Assembly: GCA_900757285.1 (NCBI GenBank)
Contig: CAAENI010000180.1
Location: 1-5,422, forward strand
Direction: 5' to 3'
From: an uncultured Collinsella sp.
Lineage (GTDB): Bacteria > Actinomycetota > Coriobacteriia > Coriobacteriales > Coriobacteriaceae
Length of the DNA stretch: 5,422 nt
Part shown: positions 1-5,279 of the stretch, in pieces
Position numbering within the stretch: position 1 is the stretch's first letter
Layout of the letters: every line of letters starts with the position of its first letter
Notes under the pieces: generated by a model
What the model saw: the letters and a program-made list of their open reading frames with translations, nothing else
Told to the model about the DNA's origin: nothing
Databases searched by the model: none
Program-made: the position numbers and the translations under genes

Positions 1-86
1 AGTGCATCGAGATCGCTCTCTGGCACAGGACCCGCCAATTGAAGACGGGTCCTGCCGGGGATCTCGCTAATAATCGAGAATCTCAT
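1..86 (-). CDS. N-terminal fragment of a probable heavy-metal P-type ATPase (runs off the left edge)
   Basis: An open frame starts at an ATG at 86-84 and continues without a stop to base 1, giving 28 complete codons. It begins MRFSIISEIPGRTRLQLAGP and then continues PESDLDA. The S/H-E-I-P-G-R-x-R-L pattern near the N-terminus is typical of the leading HMA-like domain of heavy-metal P1B-type ATPases, which pump metal ions out across the cytoplasmic membrane using ATP. The start lies 18 nt after the stop of the DUF6110-like gene on the same strand. DUF6110-type genes commonly precede such ATPases, so the context supports the call. The ribosome binding site is weak (AGG about 9 nt upstream), which fits translation helped by the upstream gene. 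No catalytic motif (DKTG, CPC, HP) can be seen because the body lies outside the window. The metal (Zn, Mn, Fe, Cd or other) cannot be judged. Confidence 0.62.
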   Translation of the reverse strand, partial: MRFSIISEIPGRTRLQLAGPVPESDLDA

Positions 87-104
87 AGTTTGTGCCTGGG
101 AGCG

Positions 105-350
105 TTACTCGGCTGCCTCGTCAGCAGCGGCCTCGCTCTGGGTGATGTAAGCAGCCTCGGCAACCATGTCGTCGACATTAGCCTTGGCCTGCTCGACCAT
201 GTCCTGGTAGCCGTTCTTGATGCGCATGCCGCACGCGATACCCTGCACGCAGGCATTCTTTACCGGAGCGCTGGTGAGCAGCTTGATGCCGGCCGTACCG
301 AGCAGAAAACCGCCACCGACAAGCAGGGTGTTAAACGTCGACTTCTTCAT
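105..350 (-). CDS. DUF6110-like small membrane protein, putative PacL-like partner of a metal ATPase
   Basis: This encodes 81 residues starting MKKSTFNTLL. The ATG at 350-348 is chosen because AAGGGAG (plus-strand complement at 358-364) sits 7 nt upstream. The frame could be extended 20 codons to 410, but that would run through three hairpins and remove the ribosome binding site. Residues about 7-26 (NTLLVGGGFLLGTAGIKLLT) form one hydrophobic, glycine-rich membrane segment. Residues 28-45 follow with APVKNACVQGIACGMR, containing Cys34 and Cys40. Residues 48-68 are probably an amphipathic helix (YQDMVEQAKANVDDMVAEA), and the tail is Ala/Glu rich. The same order (glycine-rich helix, APV+xAxV, A-x-G-L/M-R, acidic Ala-rich helix with V-x-D-x-VAEA) is seen in actinobacterial DUF1490/PacL proteins, which assist metal-efflux P-type ATPases. 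Unlike PacL1, no His/Asp metal-binding tail is present. It is first in an operon with the ATPase fragment. Family recognition is from memory. Confidence 0.7.
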   Translation of the reverse strand: MKKSTFNTLLVGGGFLLGTAGIKLLTSAPVKNACVQGIACGMRIKNGYQDMVEQAKANVDDMVAEAAYITQSEAAADEAAE

Positions 351-357
351 GTTGCTT

Positions 358-364
358 CTCCCTT
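358..364 (-). promoter_or_regulatory. Ribosome binding site of the DUF6110-like gene
   Basis: The minus strand reads AAGGGAG followed by AAGCAAC and then ATG, a strong Shine-Dalgarno match at 7 nt spacing. It fixes the start at 350 rather than at the longer in-frame ATG at 410. It begins immediately after the last stem of the leader hairpins, so folding of that stem could affect ribosome access. Confidence 0.7.
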
Positions 365-365
365 T

Positions 366-419
366 TGCCGCATTGGACGCGGCATGGTGCCTCAGCACCC
401 GAGTAAACAAGTTTGCTCG
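366..419 (-). other. Three consecutive hairpins in the 5' leader of the small-protein/ATPase operon
   Basis: Three inverted repeats sit almost end to end. The first is 400-408 with 411-419 (CGAGTAAAC / GTTTGCTCG, one T-G pair, 2-nt spacer). The second is 386-390 with 395-399 (GGTGC / GCACC, CTCA loop). The third is 366-371 with 379-384 (TGCCGC / GCGGCA, 7-nt loop). On the transcribed minus strand they occupy the leader just before the ribosome binding site. This is consistent with a structured leader such as a cis-regulatory RNA or an mRNA-stabilising element. I cannot match it to a known riboswitch class by eye. The inverted repeats are read directly; the regulatory role is inferred. Confidence 0.4.
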
Positions 420-458
420 AGCACGCTTTTGAAATATCTCAATTTTATCTAACTATCT

Positions 459-478
459 AGGTCAGCCATGGCTAACCT
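459..478. promoter_or_regulatory. Palindromic candidate operator upstream of the metal-efflux operon
   Basis: AGGTCAGCCATGGCTAACCT is a dyad with 9 of 10 positions paired (only 463/474 mismatch). It lies between the candidate -10 element at 484-489 and the small-protein gene, a usual place for a repressor site. The half-site AGGTTAG/CTAACCT equals the half-site of DtxR/IdeR-type boxes (TTAGGTTAGCCTAACCTAA). However, the halves here are separated by 6 bp instead of 1, so it is not a standard DtxR box. In RNA it would also form a stem if transcribed. The palindrome is seen directly; the operator role and the metal-regulator link are inferred. Confidence 0.4.
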
Positions 479-483
479 TTTGA

Positions 484-514
484 AAATTAGCGATGCGGAG
501 TAACCGATTGTCAA
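484..514 (-). promoter_or_regulatory. Candidate sigma-70-type promoter for the small-protein/ATPase operon
   Basis: On the minus strand a perfect -35 hexamer TTGACA (509-514) is followed after 19 nt by TAATTT (484-489). The spacer is 2 nt longer than ideal, so the -10 assignment is weak. An AT-rich stretch further on (TAGATAAAAT, about 442-451) could supply a different -10 without a good -35. The location, between the end of the ABC operon and the small-protein gene, is right for a promoter. Confidence 0.33.
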
Positions 515-520
515 TGTGAG

Positions 521-537
521 AAAGGGACTGTCCCTTT
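521..537. terminator. Short perfect palindrome just after the ABC operon, possible weak terminator or dispersed repeat
   Basis: AAAGGGACTGTCCCTTT pairs completely around a single central base and begins 8 nt beyond the stop codon of the second ABC gene. As a hairpin it ends in only three U residues and then CUC, so it is a poor intrinsic terminator on the minus strand. It has the look of a small palindrome dispersed in intergenic spacers, which I believe recurs in this bacterial class. That cannot be verified from one copy. Confidence 0.35.
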
Positions 538-545
538 GCCCCTTC

Positions 546-2303
546 TTACAACTGCCAGGTAGCTGCTTCCTTTTGCAGCGCCACCATGCGGGCGAATTCT
601 CCACCTGCCGCCTTGAGCTGCGCCGGAGTGCCCTGCTCGGCAACCACACCATCCTTGAGTACAACGATTTTGTCGGCATTTTCCACCGTACGCATACGGT
701 GAGCAATAACGATAACCGTCTTACCTGCAAGCAGACGGGAGAGCGCCTGCTGAACCACGGTCTCGTTCTCCACATCCAAGCTCGCCGTCGCCTCGTCCAA
801 CAGCACGATAGGCGCGTCTTTGAGCAGCGCACGGGCGATAGAGATGCGCTGGCGCTCACCGCCGGACAGCTTGGAGCCGTTCTCGCCGATCATGGTGTTG
901 TAGCCCTGCGGCATGCGGCTCACAAACTCGTCGCAGTTGGCGGCGCGCGCAGCCGCAAGCACTTGCTCATCGGTGGCGCCACGACGCCCGAGGCGGATGT
1001 TTCCCATCACCGTGTCGTCAAAGAGCAGCACGTCTTGGAACACAATGGCGTAGTCGCGCAGCAGCACCTCGGGATCCACGCTCGCAACATCCTCGCCGCC
1101 CACGGTGACCGTGCCCGCGGTGGCATCCCAAAAGCGCGCGGCCAGGCGGCTCACCGTGGACTTACCGGAGCCCGAAGGACCGACCAGTGCCGTGACCTCG
1201 CCTTCCTTGGCGGTAAAGCTCACATCGGTAAGAACTTTCTCGCCGGCGCGGCCGTCCTCGCCCGCACCATAGCCAAATGCCACGTGATCGAACACCACAT
1301 CGTGGCCTACGGGCTCAAACTGCTCGCTGCCCCGCGCTATGGGCTCCTCCATGATGGAGCGCATGCGCTTGGCCGACGACTCGGCGGCAAACAGCTCGGA
1401 CATCAGCATCAGCGCCTGATCAAAGGGCGCATAGATGCGGCTCACCATAAGCAGGAAGGCAAACATCATCAAAAAGTCGACCTGGCCGGAGGCGACCATC
1501 GCAGCGCCCGTGACCAACGTGGTGGCAATCCCCAGGCGCAGGATGGCAAAGGCGGAGTTGACCAAAAGCCCGTTGGCGAGCTCGCCTTTGGTGGTCTCGC
1601 GCTCCTCGGCATCGATCACGGCGTTGAGTCCCTCAAGATAATGGGCCTCCGGGTTGGTGGCGCGGATCTCGCGCACGCAGTCGAGCGTCTCCTGGATCGC
1701 CTCGGTGACCTTGACCTTCTCGGCGCGCACGCGGTCGAACACCGGGGTCATGGGACCGCGTGTCAGATACAGCACGGCAAAGGCCACGGGAACGCTCCAA
1801 AACGCCGCGATCGCCAGCTGCCAGCAAAAGAACAGCGACGCCACGAACACAATGGCGCTTGCGATGATGGCACCCCAAAGCTCTCCCAGCACGTGGCTGT
1901 AGGCGTGCTCCATAGTCTGAACGTCGCCCATGATGGTTTCGGTTAGATCGGCCAGATCACGACGGCCGAAAAACGACAACGGCAGCTTGCGCAAGCGCTC
2001 GGCGATCTCCATACGCTGCTTGCCGCACTCCTCGTAAAAGATGCAGTAGGTGTAGTAATACTGCTGCCAGTTAGAAGCAAAGAGCAACACAAAAAAGACC
2101 AGGAGGCCGCCCACGATCGGCAGGGCATCCGGCAGGTCAGCCCCGCTGGCGAGACGCTCGACAAAGCCGGCCATAACCAGGAATAAAAAGCCCATGCCGG
2201 CCATGGTAATGAGATTAGTGAGCGTAGTCCAGAAAATGCCGCGTTTTACGCCGGCGACGCCTTTATCGGATAGGAAATACTTCTTTTGGAATGAGGCGAA
2301 CAT
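546..2303 (-). CDS. ABC exporter-fold half-transporter (membrane domain plus ATPase), second subunit
   Basis: This encodes 585 residues, the normal length of a half-size type IV ABC transporter. The N-terminal membrane domain (about residues 24-295) shows six likely helices, near 24-48, 60-78, 142-160, 162-182, 248-272 and 275-295. The ATPase domain has an aromatic A-loop (Y345), Walker A GPSGSGKST (375-383), Q-loop Q423, signature LSGGERQR (479-486), Walker B IVLLDE with catalytic Glu504, D-loop SLD (508-510) and switch His535. All catalytic elements are intact. Its ATG directly follows the TAA of the upstream ABC gene. The ribosome binding site (AGGGAGG at 2314-2320 and GAGG at 2309-2312 on the complement) lies inside that gene, so translation is coupled and a 1:1 heterodimer is expected. 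The tail AATWQL echoes AASWKI near the partner's end. The best fit is the IrtAB/YbtPQ-like group, linked to siderophore or metal-chelate transport, but the substrate and direction are unknown and drug or peptide export is possible. Confidence 0.9.
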   Translation of the reverse strand: MFASFQKKYFLSDKGVAGVKRGIFWTTLTNLITMAGMGFLFLVMAGFVERLASGADLPDALPIVGGLLVFFVLLFASNWQQYYYTYCIFYEECGKQRMEIAERLRKLPLSFFGRRDLADLTETIMGDVQTMEHAYSHVLGELWGAIIASAIVFVASLFFCWQLAIAAFWSVPVAFAVLYLTRGPMTPVFDRVRAEKVKVTEAIQETLDCVREIRATNPEAHYLEGLNAVIDAEERETTKGELANGLLVNSAFAILRLGIATTLVTGAAMVASGQVDFLMMFAFLLMVSRIYAPFDQALMLMSELFAAESSAKRMRSIMEEPIARGSEQFEPVGHDVVFDHVAFGYGAGEDGRAGEKVLTDVSFTAKEGEVTALVGPSGSGKSTVSRLAARFWDATAGTVTVGGEDVASVDPEVLLRDYAIVFQDVLLFDDTVMGNIRLGRRGATDEQVLAAARAANCDEFVSRMPQGYNTMIGENGSKLSGGERQRISIARALLKDAPIVLLDEATASLDVENETVVQQALSRLLAGKTVIVIAHRMRTVENADKIVVLKDGVVAEQGTPAQLKAAGGEFARMVALQKEAATWQL

Positions 2304-4130
2304 TTAGGCCTCGCCTCCCTTCGTGACGGCGGCATCCGCGGCCGCAGCAGTGATCTTCCAGCTCGCGGCCTGTTCGTATTCGGCCCACATCTTGGCATAC
2401 AGGCCCTCTTGGGACAGCAACTCGGCATGGGTGCCAGCCTCCTGCACGCTACCTTGGTTGAGCACCACGATCTTGTCGGCCCCCACCACGGTCGAAAGCC
2501 GGTGCGCGATCATAATGACTGTGCGACCCGCCGCCAGCTTGCTAAAGGCACGCTGGATGAGCGCCTCGTTCTCGGGATCCGCAAACGCCGTGGCCTCATC
2601 GAGCACCACGATAGGCGCGTCCTTAAGGATTGCGCGGGCAAGTGCCACGCGCTGGACCTCGCCGCCCGAAAGATATGCTCCGCCGGCACCGAGCATGGTA
2701 TTGATGCCCTGTGGAAGCTTGGCCACAATGTCGTCGCACTGAGCTGCGGAGAGGGCCGCACGCACTTCGTCGTCAGTGGCCGTAGGCTTGGAGGCGCGCA
2801 CGTTATCGGCAAGTGTTTGCCGGAACAGCCGGTTGGTCTGAAACACAAAGGCGACCTGGTCCATGAGCTCGTGCGGATCCATGTCGCGAACGTCTACGCC
2901 GCCCACGAGCACACGACCCGAACAAACATCCCAAAAACGCGGGATCAGGCTGGCGCAGGTTGACTTACCGCCGCCCGAGGGACCCACCAACGCGAGGGTG
3001 CTACCTGCGGAAACGCTAAAGCTCACATGGTTGACGGCAGGTGCCTCGGCACCCTCGTACGTAAAGCTCACGTCCTCAAATCGCACGTCGCCGCCGACAG
3101 GGTGCTTGGGTTGGGCGGGCACGGAGAGCTGCTTGGAATCCATAACGCTTCGGATGCGCGCCAGCGAATCGGCACTCATCTGAGAGGCCTCGCCCACAAA
3201 CATGAGCTTGGTCATGGCCGTCGGCACCACGGCCGAAAACATCGCGTAAAACGTGAAGTTGGCCATAAAATGCGCGAAGTCCGTCTCGCCCGGCGCCAAC
3301 AGCAACGCCACGGGCAACAGGAATGTCACAAGACCATTGAGCGCGGCAAGGTTGAGTACCTGCGGACCTCGGCAAAACGCGCCCGCATAGCTTTGTGCCA
3401 TGTCGGCGTATTCGGCGATCGCGTCGTGGAACGCCTTAAAGGAATAGACCGTCTGCTGAAACACCTTGACCACGGGAATGCCGCGCACGTATTCGGTGCC
3501 GGTCTTGTTCATCTTGACCAGCGCGCCCATGTAGGCCTTCATAAATTCGGCGCCCTTGCCGCTCATCATGGTGGCCATGGCGCAAAACGAAACGACGACC
3601 GAGATTAAGCATGCCGCGCCCAAACGCCAATCGAGGGCGAAAAGCAGCACGAGCAGGCCCACGACCATGGCGGTGGCGCCTGCGATATCGGGCAGCATGT
3701 GCGCGAGCAGCGTCTCGGTGGAGGCGGCGCAGCCGTCGACGATACGGCGCAGCTCACCGGTGGCGTGCGTGTCAAAGTAGCCGAGCGGCAGCTTAAGCAG
3801 ATGCTCGCTCGTAGCCTTGCGGATATTGGACGCGCAGCGAAACGCGGACAGGTGCGTGCACATGAGTCCCACGAAATAAACCACAATGCTCGCCAGGGCA
3901 AAGCCCACAGCCCACCAACCATACATCGCGATGTCGGTGGCCTCGCTCCAGTTGGGCGCCACGGCGATAAGATCTCGCGCAACAAACCAGATGCAGACGT
4001 ACGGGCCAAAGCCCAGCAGCTGCGAGAACGCCGAGAGGGCCATGCCCAAATACGTTAGGAATTTACGGTCACCGGCATATGCAAGCAGCTCGCCGATGCC
4101 GCCACCCTCCTTTTTTGATCCCTTTGCCAT
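2304..4130 (-). CDS. ABC exporter-fold half-transporter (membrane domain plus ATPase), first subunit
   Basis: This encodes 608 residues from the ATG at 4130-4128 (MAKGSKKEGGG). The start is chosen because AAAGGA (4136-4141 on the complement) lies 5 nt upstream. The frame stays open to 4448, but that would overlap the divergent regulator and add 106 non-family residues. Likely membrane helices are near residues 25-52, 70-93, 147-167, 170-190, 262-280 and 285-303. The ATPase domain contains A-loop Y358, Walker A GPSGGGKST (383-391), Q431, signature LSGGEVQR (487-494), Walker B IVVLDE with catalytic Glu512, and switch His543. The Walker B extension reads DEATAFADPENE, a form I associate with IrtA/YbtP-type transporters rather than the usual SALD loop. 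VRGIPVVKVFQQT (225-227 region) in the coupling-helix area also fits that group. There is no siderophore-reductase domain as in IrtA. Gene order and zero spacing make it the partner of the next gene. Likely role: metal-chelate or small-molecule transport, substrate unknown. Confidence 0.9.
   Translation of the reverse strand: MAKGSKKEGGGIGELLAYAGDRKFLTYLGMALSAFSQLLGFGPYVCIWFVARDLIAVAPNWSEATDIAMYGWWAVGFALASIVVYFVGLMCTHLSAFRCASNIRKATSEHLLKLPLGYFDTHATGELRRIVDGCAASTETLLAHMLPDIAGATAMVVGLLVLLFALDWRLGAACLISVVVSFCAMATMMSGKGAEFMKAYMGALVKMNKTGTEYVRGIPVVKVFQQTVYSFKAFHDAIAEYADMAQSYAGAFCRGPQVLNLAALNGLVTFLLPVALLLAPGETDFAHFMANFTFYAMFSAVVPTAMTKLMFVGEASQMSADSLARIRSVMDSKQLSVPAQPKHPVGGDVRFEDVSFTYEGAEAPAVNHVSFSVSAGSTLALVGPSGGGKSTCASLIPRFWDVCSGRVLVGGVDVRDMDPHELMDQVAFVFQTNRLFRQTLADNVRASKPTATDDEVRAALSAAQCDDIVAKLPQGINTMLGAGGAYLSGGEVQRVALARAILKDAPIVVLDEATAFADPENEALIQRAFSKLAAGRTVIMIAHRLSTVVGADKIVVLNQGSVQEAGTHAELLSQEGLYAKMWAEYEQAASWKITAAAADAAVTKGGEA
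2309..2320 (-). promoter_or_regulatory. Ribosome binding site of the second ABC gene, embedded in the end of the first
   Basis: The minus strand reads AGGGAGGCGAGG, then CCTAA and ATG. Two overlapping options (AGGGAGG at 10 nt, GAGG at 5 nt) precede the start, and the TAA stop of the first ABC gene touches the ATG. This arrangement implies translational coupling. Confidence 0.6.
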
Positions 4131-4250
4131 GAGATTCCTTTCTAACGGCTTGAGAGTTAACCGTAAGAAACTTGTCATGGGCGTGTTAGCCGAGGCACAC
4201 AATTGAGCCAGGCGTGGACGTTTCCGCAAAGGAAGGGGACGCTTTTGAAA
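4131..4250. promoter_or_regulatory. Divergent promoter/operator region between the ABC operon and the AraC-type regulator
   Basis: These 120 bp must hold promoters for both directions. I find no convincing -35/-10 pair on either strand, as expected for promoters that need an AraC-type activator. Repeats that could be binding sites are TAACGG (4143-4148), TAACCG (4158-4163), GTTAACCG (4156-4163) and GTTAGCCG (4185-4192, offset 29 bp). GTTAGCCGAGGCACAC (4185-4200) matches 12 of 14 specified positions of the palindrome GTTAGCC-N2-GGCTAAC found before the metal-efflux operon. The repeats are seen; their function is inferred. Confidence 0.5.
4231..4239 (+). promoter_or_regulatory. Ribosome binding site of the AraC-type regulator
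   Basis: GGAAGGGGA is a strong Shine-Dalgarno-like stretch. It lies about 6 nt before a TTG (4245) and 11-12 nt before the ATG (4251) in the same frame. Either may be the true start; the TTG has the better spacing and the ATG is the better codon. It argues against the far upstream in-frame TTG at 4203, which has no good site before it. Confidence 0.5.
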
Positions 4251-5249
4251 ATGCGGCGGGCAGCAACCGATATAACCGAGCTCTACGCACCGCAGTTTGA
4301 GCAGTTTGGCCTGCAGCTTTCCGGCAAGGGCGCCGTCTTTACCGGCGAGGTGGCAAACGACCGGGCGCACGGCCGCGCATGGATCATGCCCCTCTCCCCT
4401 GCCTGCATCGTCATGGAGCATTTCATTACCCCGATGCACAACATGCACCTAGCCGAATACACGCCCGAACCGTACGCGTGCGTGAGCGAGGTCAGCGCGC
4501 CCACGCTCATGTGCATGCCCGAAGCCGGCATAACGCCTGCGAACCTCAAGCCGCTGCGTGGGCCGTGGCCGAGCAGCGCAGTCTGCAGCTTTATCCAAGA
4601 CAGCTGCGGCGAGGAGCTAAGCCCGCTGTTTGCAGGGCAACTCTATCACTCACGCTCGGTGCTCTTTTTGCCTGGATATTTTGACGAGTTGGAGCATCGC
4701 TATCCCGCCGAGTTCGCGGGAGTCTTTGAGGCGTTTGCCGAGTCGTGGCACGAGGAGGCAGTATCTGCCATCTGCCACACACTACGCCGAATCAACGAGG
4801 ACCGCGCTCGCGCCGTAGGCGGACACGTCTATATGCAAGGCATCGTGGAGACCATGGTCGCGGAGCTCGCCTGTTCGCGCGCGGCCCACAAGCAGGCGCG
4901 GCAGGCGGCAGACACACGCGCCAGCATGACCATTGCCGAGGAAGCGACGAGCCTTGTAGAACGCTCGCTCGACAAGGGCAAACATGTGGGTATCAACGAG
5001 GTGGCCGAGAGGCTCTACACAAGCCGCTCCAAGCTATGCGCCACCTTTAAGGCCCAAACTGGCGAGTCCCTGGGTGCCTACATCCGCAGACGCCGTATGG
5101 AGCGAGCACAGGACCTTTTGGCCGGCAGCTCGCTGACGATAGCGCAGGTGGCAGAGCGTCTAGGCTACCCTCAGCAGGCCGCCTTCGCCCAAGCCTTCAA
5201 GCAACACACCGGCACCACCCCCACCGCTTGGCGCTCCCAACATATATAA
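4251..5249 (+). CDS. AraC/XylS-family transcriptional regulator, divergent from the ABC operon
   Basis: This encodes 332 residues from ATG 4251; a TTG start at 4245 (334 residues) or 4203 (348 residues) is possible. The C-terminal 100 residues (about 228-330) form the AraC-type DNA-binding domain with two helix-turn-helix units. The first is near 248-267 (INEVAERLYTSRSKLCATFK) and the second near 297-317 (IAQVAERLGYPQQAAFAQAF), ending in the family signature K-x-H-T-G-T-T-P-x-x-W-R. The N-terminal 220 residues are the likely sensing and dimerisation part and do not match a cupin arm that I recognise. Residues 55-89 are unusually rich in Met, His and Cys (MEHFITPMHNMH, C77, M87-C88-M89). Its position head-to-head with paired ABC half-transporters suggests that it controls them, in the way YbtA-type regulators sit with YbtPQ-type transporters. 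That ligand and target assignment is inference. Confidence 0.88.
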   Translation: MRRAATDITELYAPQFEQFGLQLSGKGAVFTGEVANDRAHGRAWIMPLSPACIVMEHFITPMHNMHLAEYTPEPYACVSEVSAPTLMCMPEAGITPANLKPLRGPWPSSAVCSFIQDSCGEELSPLFAGQLYHSRSVLFLPGYFDELEHRYPAEFAGVFEAFAESWHEEAVSAICHTLRRINEDRARAVGGHVYMQGIVETMVAELACSRAAHKQARQAADTRASMTIAEEATSLVERSLDKGKHVGINEVAERLYTSRSKLCATFKAQTGESLGAYIRRRRMERAQDLLAGSSLTIAQVAERLGYPQQAAFAQAFKQHTGTTPTAWRSQHI

Positions 5250-5250
5250 A

Positions 5251-5279
5251 GAATGAAGGCGCCAACGACGCCCTCATTC
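5251..5279. terminator. Hairpin immediately downstream of the AraC-type gene
   Basis: GAATGAAGGCG (5251-5261) pairs with CGCCCTCATTC (5269-5279) at 10 of 11 positions, with a 7-nt loop, starting one base after the TAA. On the plus strand no U-tract follows (ACCAAATT). On the minus strand the stem is followed by TTTATATATG. It may therefore end transcripts from both sides, and it is the better intrinsic terminator for a convergent minus-strand gene to the right. Confidence 0.5.

Noticed and set aside
26..54. Inverted repeat read as a terminator after the small-protein gene
   Set aside because: No U-tract follows on either strand, and the repeat lies inside the open frame of the probable ATPase.
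351..410. 20-codon N-terminal extension of the small membrane protein
   Set aside because: It would place the leader hairpins and ribosome binding site inside the gene, and the extra residues are Arg/His/Ala-rich and unlike the family start.
423..434. 12-mer ACGCTTTTGAAA shared with 4239-4250, and CTTTTGAAAAT also at 477-487
   Set aside because: By rough estimate one or two repeated 12-mers are expected by chance in a window of this size, and the copies do not sit in comparable positions.
516..1946. Long plus-strand open frame of 476 codons opposite the second ABC gene
   Set aside because: It is the antisense shadow of a GC-rich coding region; the protein is His/Arg/Gly-rich with no family motif, and the opposite frame has every ABC ATPase motif.
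4131..4448. 106-codon upstream extension of the first ABC gene
   Set aside because: It would run through the divergent promoter and into the regulator gene, contains no family sequence, and bypasses the good ribosome binding site before 4130.
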